Made by a program: the position numbers and the translations under genes. This document shows, in pieces, positions 39,348 to 48,470 of a stretch of DNA of 64,000 bases (the first letter of the stretch is position 1; every line of letters starts with the position of its first letter). This DNA comes from Gilliamella sp. Choc4-2 (GTDB lineage Bacteria; Pseudomonadota; Gammaproteobacteria; Enterobacterales; Orbaceae), in NCBI RefSeq assembly GCF_001690355.1, contig NZ_LZHG01000033.1, positions 62,001-126,000 on the forward strand. Reading direction: 5' to 3'. A model generated the notes under the pieces. It saw only the letters and a program-made list of their open reading frames with translations, searched no databases and was not told the origin of the DNA.

Positions 39348-39868
39348 CGTCCAAAATCCCTAAGTGTGTTCATGTCAAACACTCGAACAGGGCCAGTTTG
39401 TTTAGGCACACCACCAGCAACAGGCAATGCATCATCAATGCCTAGTGAATATTTCCCTTCAGCTACCATTTTTAGAAAGCCCAGAACTTGTTTGTAATCA
39501 CGCACGATAGGATCGCTTTTTTCATCAGAAACACGATTGCGATGCAATTTGTAACGAACAATAATGCGTGCCCAATCAGTTAACAAACGAGGTACCTTAA
39601 CTAAGGGTAGCCTGTGTCCACGTTGCCGTAAAAAGCCGTTTATTTCAGCTTCAGTATCAGCTATTGATTCATTAATGCGTGCGATTGCTCGATTTGCATT
39701 AATAACATCATCAGGCAACCAACTTGAAACATCACCACCATTAATAATGACTTCCAACAAATTAGCATCTACGGGCATTTCACCATCTTGAGCAACCAAT
39801 TGGGATAGCTCAACGAGTCCTGGACGTTCGGATAAATTTAGCAATGTAATGTATGGAATATTCATCAT
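39344..39868 (-). CDS. Head-tail connector, Mu gp36-like (DUF1320)
   Basis: About 174 residues, from one of two adjacent ATGs (39868/39865). ADTEAEINGFLRQRGHRLPL and LTDWARIIVRYKLHRNR...DPIVRDYKQVLGFLKMVAEGKYSLG are typical of DUF1320 adaptors that follow the capsid gene in Mu-like phages. Confidence 0.78.
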   Translation of the reverse strand: MMNIPYITLLNLSERPGLVELSQLVAQDGEMPVDANLLEVIINGGDVSSWLPDDVINANRAIARINESIADTEAEINGFLRQRGHRLPLVKVPRLLTDWARIIVRYKLHRNRVSDEKSDPIVRDYKQVLGFLKMVAEGKYSLGIDDALPVAGGVPKQTGPVRVFDMNTLRDFGR

Positions 39869-39878
39869 CTTTACCCAA

Positions 39879-39901
39879 ACCAACGATAAATTACCGTTGG
39901 T
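39879..39901 (-). terminator. Hairpin after the major capsid gene
   Basis: ACCAACG / CGTTGGT, a 7-bp stem with a 9-base loop, 15 bp after the capsid stop and overlapping the leader of the gp36-like gene. No T tract, so likely a partial attenuator. Confidence 0.45.
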
Positions 39902-39915
39902 TGTTGTTCACATTA

Positions 39916-40842
39916 TTAACTGTTTGTTGGAATAACATTTTCAAACAAATAGCCCGCATCTTTAGCCACAACTAGCTCTTTGACCGATTCACCGACTCGA
40001 ACACGTTGGCCACCACGTAAACCGATATCAGGATCAACAATCGAACCCGAAACACGATCTTTAAATTGGGCTGTAAAGCCAAACGTCACACCACCTTTAG
40101 TATTTGCTAATTTATTGCGAACGGTGAAACTAGCTTTATTGCCCCACGCACGTAATAGGGTTGGTGATTTACCCGGTTTAGCACTATTTAGGAATGCATC
40201 ACCAATATAAATCGCTTCTAACTCTAATAAGTCAGCTAAAAAACTTAGTGGAACCAGTCCGTTTTCACCGGCATTTCCATGATATGCAGCAACAATTTTG
40301 GGATGACGACGTAATATTGTTGCAACTCGACGACCTAGTGTGCCAATATTAGGTCGCACAATCATTGAATCAAAAGCGTCTGTAATTAAACCAATCGGAT
40401 CACTTTTATCATTGTTCCACTGTTGCGCTGCTGTTAAAGTTTTGGTGTTGGTGTAGTTACTTGCATTAAATAGTACATTAGCGGCTCGAACTTCACGATC
40501 TAACAAAATTAAATCAGTCGTTGCTTCGACTGCATGACCGAGCGGGTTATGACCAGTGATTGCAGTATCAATATCGTCTTGCGGTACAGGGCTATCTAGT
40601 CCATAATCAGTCACTGAACTTTCTTGCTCTTTGGCACCAAATTCAACTTGATTTGGTTGTGCTGTCCGCCCAACTTTAGTATCTGGGAGCGTAAATCGCT
40701 CTGAAAAATCGTACTCCAACCATTTAAAAGACGTGCTAGAAACAGGCACACGGGGCAAAACCTCATCGGCAATTAACTTATTATTACGGTAAGCGATAGC
40801 AATTGCAGTCAACTGCGGTTCAACGGGAAAAGGACGTTGCAT
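39916..40842 (-). CDS. Major capsid protein (Mu T-like)
   Basis: 308 residues. Seen: MQRPFPVEPQLTAIAIAYRN followed by NKLIADEVLPRVPV, then SFKWLEYDFSERFTLPDTKVGR, VPQDDIDTA and a C-terminal VGESVKELVVAKDAGYLFEN. This is the pattern of the Mu/BcepMu major head subunit. It follows protease and decoration genes and is flanked by a hairpin that may raise its relative expression. Confidence 0.87.
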   Translation of the reverse strand: MQRPFPVEPQLTAIAIAYRNNKLIADEVLPRVPVSSTSFKWLEYDFSERFTLPDTKVGRTAQPNQVEFGAKEQESSVTDYGLDSPVPQDDIDTAITGHNPLGHAVEATTDLILLDREVRAANVLFNASNYTNTKTLTAAQQWNNDKSDPIGLITDAFDSMIVRPNIGTLGRRVATILRRHPKIVAAYHGNAGENGLVPLSFLADLLELEAIYIGDAFLNSAKPGKSPTLLRAWGNKASFTVRNKLANTKGGVTFGFTAQFKDRVSGSIVDPDIGLRGGQRVRVGESVKELVVAKDAGYLFENVIPTNS

Positions 40843-40902
40843 ATAAAACTCCTATTTATAAAATTGTTTATCAAATGTCATGGACCATTAGTTAAATAAA
40901 AA

Positions 40903-41262
40903 TTAAGCTTGTTTACTTGGCGCAATCCAAATAGTGCCTAATTCATCGGCAGCACCCACAACTTCGGCATAGCCAATAATAAAATCACCTGACATTGCTT
41001 TTTTAGCTCGACCATCGACATTTGCTGTGATTGGATCACCAATCGCAATTGTTTCGCTATAAAAAACTTGTGCCAACCCACTGCGCACAACGTCAAACAC
41101 TTCACCATCACCACCACCAACAATTGTTGATACACCGATTAATAATGCAGTACCGTCAATTGCAGTTTTTGCTAGCCCATCTTCATTACCATGACAGACA
41201 ATCACGCGTGGTTTGACTTCGCCTTCAGCGGTTTTTGCTACTGTTAATCCTAGAATATTCAT
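40903..41262 (-). CDS. Capsid decoration-type protein (DUF2190-like)
   Basis: 119 residues, Gly/Ala/Val-rich: VKPRVIVCHGNEDGLAKTAIDG, VRSGLAQVFYSETIAIGDPI, DFIIGYAEVVGAADELGTIWI. This matches the small beta-barrel proteins (DUF2190 or gpD-like) encoded just before capsid genes. Confidence 0.65.
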   Translation of the reverse strand: MNILGLTVAKTAEGEVKPRVIVCHGNEDGLAKTAIDGTALLIGVSTIVGGGDGEVFDVVRSGLAQVFYSETIAIGDPITANVDGRAKKAMSGDFIIGYAEVVGAADELGTIWIAPSKQA

Positions 41263-41327
41263 ATAAAAACCTTTTGGTTAAAATTAAAATGATGCTGACA
41301 TTAGTAATCAGCCTGTAATTAATGCTC

Positions 41328-41807
41328 TTATTTTTTAGCTTTGGTTACATGCGTAACGGCTTGACTAATTGAAATAGTATTGCCTTTGTCTGCCTGTTCT
41401 TTTTGATAGGCTTTGGCTGCATCAGCAATGACTTTTGGATCTTGTTTATCAACGTTATCTTCACTATCACTAGCAGCCGATTTTTCAGCAAAGTTCATAA
41501 AAGCAGGACGTTCTGAAAGTACTTTTTTGATTAAATCAACTGGGGAACTGTTGACCGTTGTATCACCTTCAGCAAATGAGATCGGTTCATTGCCTAGTGA
41601 CATAAATACTTCAACGACTGTAGTTTTATGTGTTGGTAATAATTTGCCAGATTTAACTAATTCATCAGCAAAAGCGGCAAATTCTGCCCGTTTGTTAGTT
41701 TGTTCTTTTTCTAGCAATGCTTGTTCACGTTTGGCTAGTTCAGCATTTTTAGCGTCAATTGCAGCTTGTTGTTCGGCAAAGCTAGCGTCTAAATTAGATT
41801 GTGGCAT
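41328..41807 (-). CDS. Capsid scaffold from an internal start (Mu Z-like)
   Basis: An in-frame ATG at codon 201 of the protease gene is preceded by GGAG nine bases upstream (41817-41820). It would give a 159-residue protein beginning MPQSNLDASFAEQQAAIDAK, a helical, Glu/Lys/Ala-rich scaffold. In Mu, gene Z is likewise nested in gene I. The ribosome site and the family precedent support it; no experiment does. Confidence 0.65.
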   Translation of the reverse strand: MPQSNLDASFAEQQAAIDAKNAELAKREQALLEKEQTNKRAEFAAFADELVKSGKLLPTHKTTVVEVFMSLGNEPISFAEGDTTVNSSPVDLIKKVLSERPAFMNFAEKSAASDSEDNVDKQDPKVIADAAKAYQKEQADKGNTISISQAVTHVTKAKK

Positions 41808-42407
41808 TTTTTCTTTCTCCTTTTGTTTTTGAGCAGATATTGAACGCAATGATTCAAGGCGCCATTGCGGTAAAAATAGGTCAGCACTGGCAATGCCGGC
41901 TTTTTCAATCAGCAGGTCACGTAAATTGGCTAAAATTGAAATCAAATTTTCATCAAATTCTTCATCAGCCATTGAGAACTCAGCAGCGCCTTGATCACCG
42001 TCTGATTCGGCAAAGCTGGCATCAGGCAAGCCTTTAATAGCAGGTGCTGCTGCACCTAAAAAACCGATGTGACGAGCATAATAATGACCAGGCTTAGGGT
42101 TGCCCGGTGAATCGGGTAAGTAAATTGAAAGTGAACGTTTTTTATAACTTCCCGCATTATAGGCTTCAGCAAATTCTGGATTAATCTGATCTAACTTGGC
42201 ATAAACCAAACCATCTTTTACTTCGAATGATTTTGCCCATGCGTAAGCCGGAGCTGTTAGTTTTGGATGACCGATTACAGCAGGCGCTTCAGATAAACTT
42301 GGATCGTAGCTTTCTGCTAAATCAATACAGTTCTCTAAAGTAAAAGTGATTTTTCGACCATCTACCGCAGTATGCGTACCAGGTTTAAAAACGGGGATAA
42401 GTGCCAT
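41328..42407 (-). CDS. Head maturation protease with C-terminal scaffold (Mu I-like)
   Basis: 359 residues. The N-terminal part (1 to about 135: FTLENCIDLAESYDPSLSEA, PAVIGHPKL...YAWAKSFEV, KKRSLSIYLP, HIGFLGAAAPAIKGL) is the Mu gp32-type phage protease. The remaining part is a charged helical scaffold. First gene of the second late transcription unit, directly after a candidate Mor/C-type promoter. Confidence 0.85.
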   Translation of the reverse strand: MALIPVFKPGTHTAVDGRKITFTLENCIDLAESYDPSLSEAPAVIGHPKLTAPAYAWAKSFEVKDGLVYAKLDQINPEFAEAYNAGSYKKRSLSIYLPDSPGNPKPGHYYARHIGFLGAAAPAIKGLPDASFAESDGDQGAAEFSMADEEFDENLISILANLRDLLIEKAGIASADLFLPQWRLESLRSISAQKQKEKEKMPQSNLDASFAEQQAAIDAKNAELAKREQALLEKEQTNKRAEFAAFADELVKSGKLLPTHKTTVVEVFMSLGNEPISFAEGDTTVNSSPVDLIKKVLSERPAFMNFAEKSAASDSEDNVDKQDPKVIADAAKAYQKEQADKGNTISISQAVTHVTKAKK

Positions 42408-42433
42408 AAAAAATGCTCCAATAAATTGATATA

Positions 42434-42492
42434 GAGCATCATGATCTATTTTGAGGTAAGGGTAATCTGAACGCGGGCAGATAAATTTTTAA
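42434..42492 (-). promoter_or_regulatory. Candidate Mor/C-activated late promoter before the protease gene (PI-like)
   Basis: Minus strand reads TATCTGCCCGCGTTCAGATT, then AC, 18 bases, and CATGAT as a weak -10. It aligns without gaps with the element before the holin: 20 of 22 positions identical in the upstream block and AGATCATRAT downstream. The upstream block centre falls about -43 relative to a start site 6-7 bases after the -10, where Mu Mor/C activators bind. It contains the dyad CTG-NN-CGCG-NN-CAG. Confidence 0.72.
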
Positions 42493-42612
42493 TGATTTGG
42501 AAAGAGGAACGGCAAAATAATAGAAGAAATATACACTAAAAACTTATTATAAAGCATTTACAACACGATTAAAGCGATTCGTAAATAAACTGATTAGCCT
42601 TTTTTAATAAAG

Positions 42613-42645
42613 TAGCTTAAAATGCGTTATATTGCGTTTAAGCTA
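42613..42645 (-). terminator. Terminator-like stem at the end of late unit 1
   Basis: TAGCTTAAA / TTTAAGCTA, a 9-bp stem that includes the stop codon of the G-like gene. It lies upstream of the next late promoter, so it separates the lysis-to-G unit from the protease-to-tail unit. The T tract is weak (TTTATT). Confidence 0.45.
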
Positions 42646-43120
42646 AACCTAGATGTTCACGCACAACATCGACCAATAGTAATTTATCTTGAGCGCTAAC
42701 GCCAAGCCATGGTCTGGCGGGAATAACAATTTGCTTAACAGCTTGACCACCAACATTTAACGCTTGCTTATTACATGGTTTTATAACACCACCAAATTGA
42801 TGAATTGCACCATACACTACGTTGGTACCAAATAACAAGGTATTACCATTTATTTGATAACGTAATGTACTGCGCAATGTGCCGTCTAGCGTTAAAATTT
42901 TATCTTTTTGCTTTGGCTTACTTTCTTGATACCACGGGGATAATGTTTGCCAAGGTATACCGTCTGGTGATTCTTGGGCATTAAAACGTGCCTCATGAAT
43001 ATCTAATAACACTTCACCCATGTGTTCAAATAAACCAGTCACATCATCTATGGCTACTTCAATATGAAGCATAGCATCAAGCGCATCTTGTATATTAAAC
43101 TCAATATTTACGCCAGTCAT
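42638..43120 (-). CDS. Virion morphogenesis protein (Mu G-like)
   Basis: About 160 residues from the ATG at 43120, chosen because AGGTGA precedes it and family homology begins at MTGVNIEFN. Seen: EARFNAQESPDGIPWQTLSPWYQESKPKQKDKILTLDGTLR, VVYGAIHQFGG and IPARPWLGVS. These are typical gpG/tail-completion motifs linking head and tail assembly. Confidence 0.82.
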   Translation of the reverse strand: MTGVNIEFNIQDALDAMLHIEVAIDDVTGLFEHMGEVLLDIHEARFNAQESPDGIPWQTLSPWYQESKPKQKDKILTLDGTLRSTLRYQINGNTLLFGTNVVYGAIHQFGGVIKPCNKQALNVGGQAVKQIVIPARPWLGVSAQDKLLLVDVVREHLGLA

Positions 43121-43214
43121 TTTTTCACCTATACTATTTTGAATGTAAGTAAGCAGCTTCTGCCAAAGCCTCAAATCCTTACTTATGCACCTCAATTATG
43201 GCAGTGATTGAGGT

Positions 43215-44441
43215 TTATCGTTTAAACACTCGAAAACCAACACGCAGTTGCTCTAAATATTCAGGGTTATCAGGCGCAAATGTTGTTACACCTAGCCAAC
43301 CATCATCACCGACCTCAAACACCGCAAGCATTGGCTTAACTTCACCATCAATCATAAAACGCGAGATATAACGCCGCCGAACTACCGATTTTTGCAGATG
43401 ATCAAAGTATTCCATCCGTGCCCAAATCTCATCTGGCAGTTTTAATGAATCAGCTAGTAATAATAAAAATTGCTCACGACCACGTTTTGTCACTTTCAGT
43501 TCACCAGTTTTGCTAACAGTGAAAAGTTGTTTACCAATTACCAATGCTTCACCAGCAACATCTTTAAAAATAGCTGGCGTAGTTAACGTTGCGCCAAATT
43601 CATTTAAGAAAATATTGGCATAATCTTCTTCGGTTAAGCCTTTTTCTAATAATCTAGTTTTGCTTACTTCACGGATTGCCGGCCATTCATCAGTTGCTTT
43701 GCTTGATGGTAAACCTCGTTTTAAAGTTGGATCTGTATCTAATGGATTGGGCACAAAGTTATCAAGTCGTGATTGTCCGGGAATATGTTCAAAGCTAGGG
43801 TCAATTCCTTCAGGTACTCGAACTATTCTAGGATTACCGCTATTTTCACCAATCACTTTATCAACCCAATTAATTGATGGTGCTTTATCAGGCCCATTTT
43901 TTCCCATACGTTTTAAATCATCAGCTGTACGACCTCGAACACGGCACTGGCAACCATAACCGTTAGGGGGGAAGTGCGCATTCCACCAGGAATCATTAAA
44001 ATCTAATACCAGATGATCCCAACTTTTATGTAGTTCTCTAGGGTGTTCAACATAATCACTATGTAAGTATTCTAGGTATGGAAATTTTGCATCACGTAGT
44101 TGTTGATAGCGACCAGCTTGATAAGAACTGTTTAAATTAGTTTCGTAAATAATACGAGTACGCCAGTTAAAACCACCGTTATAGCTCCAACCATGTTTTT
44201 CGACAATTTCGGCAAAATCTTTTCTAAATTCTTCAAGTGTTGTACCTTGGCTAATAGCTTTATCGATTGCGGCTCTAAAATCATTTAGTAACGCATTACG
44301 ATTTGCGCCAGCCACAACAAACGCATAATCATGTTCACTGTTGTAGATATCAGCGTAACCGTTTGTTGGTACATTTGCTTTACGGCTAAAGAGCTCAATT
44401 TGTTCTTTAAAAGGTAATGAACCATAAGTAAGATTAGCCAT
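43215..44441 (-). CDS. Minor head / head morphogenesis protein (Mu F-like)
   Basis: About 408 residues from MANLTYGSLP (GAGG upstream decides the start). Seen: the SPP1 gp7-type domain (WRTRIIYETNLNSSYQAGRY, HSDYVEHPRELHKSWDHLVL, WNAHFPPNGYGCQCRVRGRT) and a C-terminal VFEVGDDGWLGVTTFAP region. Overlaps the end of the portal gene. Confidence 0.86.
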   Translation of the reverse strand: MANLTYGSLPFKEQIELFSRKANVPTNGYADIYNSEHDYAFVVAGANRNALLNDFRAAIDKAISQGTTLEEFRKDFAEIVEKHGWSYNGGFNWRTRIIYETNLNSSYQAGRYQQLRDAKFPYLEYLHSDYVEHPRELHKSWDHLVLDFNDSWWNAHFPPNGYGCQCRVRGRTADDLKRMGKNGPDKAPSINWVDKVIGENSGNPRIVRVPEGIDPSFEHIPGQSRLDNFVPNPLDTDPTLKRGLPSSKATDEWPAIREVSKTRLLEKGLTEEDYANIFLNEFGATLTTPAIFKDVAGEALVIGKQLFTVSKTGELKVTKRGREQFLLLLADSLKLPDEIWARMEYFDHLQKSVVRRRYISRFMIDGEVKPMLAVFEVGDDGWLGVTTFAPDNPEYLEQLRVGFRVFKR

Positions 44442-45930
44442 TATTGCTATCCTCAATCAACTCTGTTCTGCCCGACAAATTAGCAGCAGTCAATGCTTCA
44501 GCCATGACTTTTGCATAATCATCTAATTGCATATCTGGAATTAATTCAAATAACTTATCACGCAATTCTTCTAATGATTGTACGCTATCAACCAGTTCTT
44601 TAATTTGATTAATCCACTTATCAGTAACGGGCTGCATTTCAGTGTTTAAACGTTGTGACTGAAGTACCGGCGCAAAACCATTTTGCTTTTGTGCTTCAGC
44701 AAATTCAGCCGTTTTTACTGTTTTAATCGCTTCATCAACTTGTTCTGGTTGTCGTTTTTCTTCCCACTCCCCACCATATGTATCTTGAACATAAGCCAAT
44801 GTTGGACGGAAGCCAGTTGATTCAATAATATTTTTATCACGCTCTGACATTGATTTTAGATCATCCGGCTCATCAAAAACTCGGGAAACTTGAGGAACAG
44901 CAGCACCAGGAAAATTCATCTGTGTAAACCATGTGCCCGGACCTCGATTCCATGACTCGCACATTACATCAGAATCTGATTTAGCAATTGATGTTAGTAC
45001 CGCTGCTTGCAATGACTCATCACCACCGATTGAGCTTGATGCGCCGCCTGATGAGGTAATTTGTCCGACTGTTACACGCCTGATTGCTTCATTCATTGAG
45101 TCATAGAATGCCTTATAATCGTCTGCGCCTGAGCGTGCTATTTGTAGCAATTCAAGCGTCATGCCATCTGGCATGATGATGCCTGAATCGGTCTGAATTG
45201 CACGAGTGAGTGACAGTAAGTCCCTTTTTTGTTCTTGTGTTGCACCTGTACTATATTTGCCCACTGCCGTTGGCATGCCGAATTTTTCCAGAAAAATTAG
45301 CCAGAACTTAATATCATTGCGTTTAAAAAAGCTTGGCCAGTAAAGCCAGTGAGCCAAGCCTAAGCCGTAGGGTTCATCATCATGATCGGCACCAGTTGCA
45401 TAATGCCAAAAGTACGGTGCATCACAAGCAACACCTTCATGCATATTATTGGGCGTTAATAAGCGCAGTTCACCCATTGGAGTAAACCGAAAACGACGGC
45501 GATCACGAACTTTGATATCGTCAATCCAATATAGATTATCTTTGATGCCATAAATCAACTCCGCTACGGCATAACCATAAAAAACACCGTAATGCATTAA
45601 CTTAGTCACTCGGTCAAATCCAACCGATTTCAGTAACTCACTCATAGCTTCAGCAGCTTCAATATCAATTGGTTTATCTCCACCTGGTTCAACTTTCCAT
45701 TCACGTGAAATTACGGCATCTTGACGTTGGGTAAATGCTGACTTGACTTCATCATCATTCAATACTTCTTTATAAATATCTAAACGACCGCCACCCCGAT
45801 TACGAAGAACACTGTCATCTGGCAGCGCTAGCGAACCAACAAACAATTTAGTAATATCATTATTTTCACCTGTGCCTGCCAGCTCTCGTCCTGTTTCAAC
45901 ATGTGGCTTTTTGCCTTTAAACCATAACAT
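44434..45930 (-). CDS. Portal protein (Mu gp29-like, DUF935)
   Basis: 498 residues. Seen: YKEVLNDDEVKSAFTQRQDAVISREWKVEPGG, YGVFYGYAVAELIYGIKD, WLIFLEKFGMPTAVGKYSTG and SSGGASSSIGGDESLQAAV, hallmarks of DUF935 portals. Start overlaps the terminase stop codon. Forms the dodecameric DNA gate. Confidence 0.92.
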   Translation of the reverse strand: MLWFKGKKPHVETGRELAGTGENNDITKLFVGSLALPDDSVLRNRGGGRLDIYKEVLNDDEVKSAFTQRQDAVISREWKVEPGGDKPIDIEAAEAMSELLKSVGFDRVTKLMHYGVFYGYAVAELIYGIKDNLYWIDDIKVRDRRRFRFTPMGELRLLTPNNMHEGVACDAPYFWHYATGADHDDEPYGLGLAHWLYWPSFFKRNDIKFWLIFLEKFGMPTAVGKYSTGATQEQKRDLLSLTRAIQTDSGIIMPDGMTLELLQIARSGADDYKAFYDSMNEAIRRVTVGQITSSGGASSSIGGDESLQAAVLTSIAKSDSDVMCESWNRGPGTWFTQMNFPGAAVPQVSRVFDEPDDLKSMSERDKNIIESTGFRPTLAYVQDTYGGEWEEKRQPEQVDEAIKTVKTAEFAEAQKQNGFAPVLQSQRLNTEMQPVTDKWINQIKELVDSVQSLEELRDKLFELIPDMQLDDYAKVMAEALTAANLSGRTELIEDSNNG

Positions 45931-47321
45931 TAAATAAATCCTCCAAAATCGTTACCGCCCCGTACTGTGCCAAAGCCTGTATCAGTTGTTTCCAGTTCTG
46001 AGCTATCCGAATATTGATTCAATGAACGGTAAGAATCACGATATCCAAGTGACTGATATTCAATTTCATACCTATCTTGGCTAGCTGCATTAATTGCAAG
46101 AAAGGCAGCCCAAGTTCTATCAGCATGACCATTACTATCAGAATCAGCAACAAAACGCGGTTGCCCCGTTGCTCCAGTCACTTTTTTCAACTTATGCAAA
46201 TCGGCACGAAGGGCATTATTGCCTGCGGGAATACGAAGTTTTCTATCTTGAAATGCTTGTTTACCTTGTGTTGCTAATGTTAATTTATTTGGAGCGGTAA
46301 ATAGCACACCTTCAACGACCATTTCACCATAACGTCGTTTAGCATCCTCAACAGGTTTTTCACCCATACCTGTTTGGTCCATACAGATACGAATAACACG
46401 ATAACGCCTAAAAACATCATCAAGCAGTAAATCTTGTTCAGCAAAAGAGAGTCGTTTACGCTCAATAATTTCACGAGTCCAAAGCACGTCGCCAACTTGT
46501 TCAAGCACCCAAACAACAAATAGGTCATTACGTGCAGCAATATCAACACCAACAAAACAAGGATTGCCTGTATAGTGTTCAGGAACTCCTGCTTTTTCAT
46601 CTTCGACACTGGTTATTAAATCAAAATCAAGCCAACTGCTAGCTTCATCAAGCCACTTGAGTTCAAACTCTTGTACCCATAAATCATCATCACCGGCACC
46701 TTTGCGTAATTCCTCAATATTTCGAGGCAACCCATCATTAACGCATTGATAAATATCCGCTACATGGCGTGACCAACCATCATCTTTACCAGTCATCAGT
46801 TCATAGAACTTATTCCCTTTACCATTGGGAGTGCTGATCACACGCAATTTTAATCTGGGCTTTGAAATAACAGGGAACAAGGCTTTCCAAATGGCACGGC
46901 TATCTTGATGAAAGGCAAATTCATCAAGTAACACACTAGCACTAAAACCACGAGCGGTGTCTGGATTGGCAGGTAAAGCAGTAATTTTACTGCCACCTGG
47001 TAATTCAACTTCTAACGCTCGAATATTGGCATCCCAATCATAATCGAGTTCTTTAAAACCTGCGGACATTGCACGCAGATGAACTTTAACACCCTCATTC
47101 ATGGCTTCACGGGCTTGACGTTCACCCCGTGATAAAATAACCCAACGCGCACGTTTTCCGTGTGCTTCAGCTCGCAAACAATCGAGAACAATTTGCAAAG
47201 TACTGGTAAAGGTTTTACCGCATTGCCGAGAGAACATAGCAATAGCAAAACGGCTAGTGTCGTTTACCCACTGTTTTTGATAGTCATAGAGTTTTAAGGC
47301 TGGTTCATTTTTTACTGTCAT
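45930..47321 (-). CDS. Terminase large subunit (Mu gp28-like)
   Basis: 463 residues. Packaging ATPase and nuclease: N-terminal LYDYQKQWVNDTSRFAIAMF followed by Walker A SRQCGKT (31-37), Walker B VLLDEFAFHQDS (near 130-140), coupling motif RVISTPNG, and a C-terminal nuclease beginning FVGVDIAARNDLFVVWVLE with a later DQTGMGEKP. Intact. Overlaps the small-subunit gene by four bases. Confidence 0.93.
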   Translation of the reverse strand: MTVKNEPALKLYDYQKQWVNDTSRFAIAMFSRQCGKTFTSTLQIVLDCLRAEAHGKRARWVILSRGERQAREAMNEGVKVHLRAMSAGFKELDYDWDANIRALEVELPGGSKITALPANPDTARGFSASVLLDEFAFHQDSRAIWKALFPVISKPRLKLRVISTPNGKGNKFYELMTGKDDGWSRHVADIYQCVNDGLPRNIEELRKGAGDDDLWVQEFELKWLDEASSWLDFDLITSVEDEKAGVPEHYTGNPCFVGVDIAARNDLFVVWVLEQVGDVLWTREIIERKRLSFAEQDLLLDDVFRRYRVIRICMDQTGMGEKPVEDAKRRYGEMVVEGVLFTAPNKLTLATQGKQAFQDRKLRIPAGNNALRADLHKLKKVTGATGQPRFVADSDSNGHADRTWAAFLAINAASQDRYEIEYQSLGYRDSYRSLNQYSDSSELETTDTGFGTVRGGNDFGGFI

Positions 47322-47863
47322 AAGTCATACGCCGCTTTAATTACTTTAGCTAACATTTCAGCTGGTACTTCGCCTGTTTTTTCTAGCTCATCCAGTTTTT
47401 CTTTTTGCTCACGCAATAACTTTTCACGTGCTGCTTTTTCGATTTCCTGCCGCTCTTTAAAGCTTAATTGACGGGCTTGCATGGCTTCTTTGGCTGCTTT
47501 CGCTAAAAAACTAATTTCTTTAATCGTGATATCTTCCGATTCATGGGCTTTAAATGCAGCACGCGTTGCCAGCGTTGTAACAGCCTGAGCAAGTAGTGCT
47601 CCTGATTTATCATCAACACTGTCACCAAGCTCATCAACCAAAATACGTGATGCTGTTTCAATTTCACGTAAGCTATTGGTCATTTCATTAAAACCTTTTT
47701 GATAGCGGTGAAGACTGGAACGACTTGGCGTATCAGTACTTGGAAACTTTTGTTGCAGTTCGGTAATCATTTCATCAAGTGTAAGCTGATCGGCTCGTAA
47801 TAATTTTTCGATATATGCTCGAACTTCTGGCTCTAGCTTGTGAATTGTTGATTTACGTCCCAT
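47318..47863 (-). CDS. Terminase small subunit-like (Mu gp27, DUF3486)
   Basis: 181 residues from MGRKSTIHKL, which has AGGAGC just upstream. Seen: LEPEVRAYIEKLLRADQLTLDEMITELQ, SRSSLHRYQKGF (helix-turn-helix) and a helical C-terminus, matching DUF3486. Probably recognises phage DNA ends for headful packaging. Confidence 0.85.
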   Translation of the reverse strand: MGRKSTIHKLEPEVRAYIEKLLRADQLTLDEMITELQQKFPSTDTPSRSSLHRYQKGFNEMTNSLREIETASRILVDELGDSVDDKSGALLAQAVTTLATRAAFKAHESEDITIKEISFLAKAAKEAMQARQLSFKERQEIEKAAREKLLREQKEKLDELEKTGEVPAEMLAKVIKAAYDL

Positions 47864-47864
47864 A

Positions 47865-48161
47865 TTAAGCTCCTGCGCCTGGTCGTTTGACACCATGCAC
47901 AATCACTTTTCCTGTTGCAACATCCGCACCAAAATCAGTTAAACGTGCAATAATAACACTACCGATTGTTTCGATTTTGATTAAATCTTGCTGCCCAAGC
48001 CAACTTAAATGGGTTTTAACTTGGTCTCGACTAATAGCGTGGCCATAGTGATCTAAAGCACTATAGATAATGCTAGAATTACTACTGTAACTTGGCATTT
48101 CATATAAGATACGCAAAATAACCAACCGTTGATCTTCTTTTAAAAATTCAGCGTAGCTCAT
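47865..48161 (-). CDS. Phage winged-helix protein (VpaChn25_0724-like)
   Basis: 98 residues; SYAEFLKEDQRLVILRILYE, ISRDQVKTHLSWLGQQDLIKI and IARLTDFGADVATGKVIVHG. This looks like a small winged-helix protein conserved before terminase genes in Mu-like phages. Its role in packaging or late regulation is not established. Confidence 0.72.
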   Translation of the reverse strand: MSYAEFLKEDQRLVILRILYEMPSYSSNSSIIYSALDHYGHAISRDQVKTHLSWLGQQDLIKIETIGSVIIARLTDFGADVATGKVIVHGVKRPGAGA

Positions 48162-48167
48162 AATTCC

Positions 48168-48470
48168 TCACTTGTTCTTTAATAAAAATTGGTTAATGTT
48201 ATCTAATTGACGAGATAATCCTGAAAGCCGATCAGATAACTGATTTAAAGTAGCTTCGTTGCTACTTAATTTTTCAATCAATTTAGTTACCTGATGCTGA
48301 GTCGGTAGTGATTTAACCGTCTCCTCAACTTGTGTTACTCGAATACGTAAATCTAATAATTCTTTTTGACTAGCCGATTGACGACCAATTAGCCATGAGT
48401 ACACTCCTACAACCGCCATTACAACCCATTGCAAAAACTGCCAATTAAAGGTAAGTTCGTTAAAATTCAT
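48168..48470 (-). CDS. Phage DUF2730-like protein
   Basis: 100 residues with an N-terminal membrane helix (FLQWVVMAVVGVYSWLIG) and a coiled coil (RIRVTQVEETVKSLP...LSDRLSGLSRQLDNI). This matches DUF2730 proteins (Mu gp25 or gp26 position). Function unknown; start overlaps the TraR-like gene. Confidence 0.7.
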   Translation of the reverse strand: MNFNELTFNWQFLQWVVMAVVGVYSWLIGRQSASQKELLDLRIRVTQVEETVKSLPTQHQVTKLIEKLSSNEATLNQLSDRLSGLSRQLDNINQFLLKNK

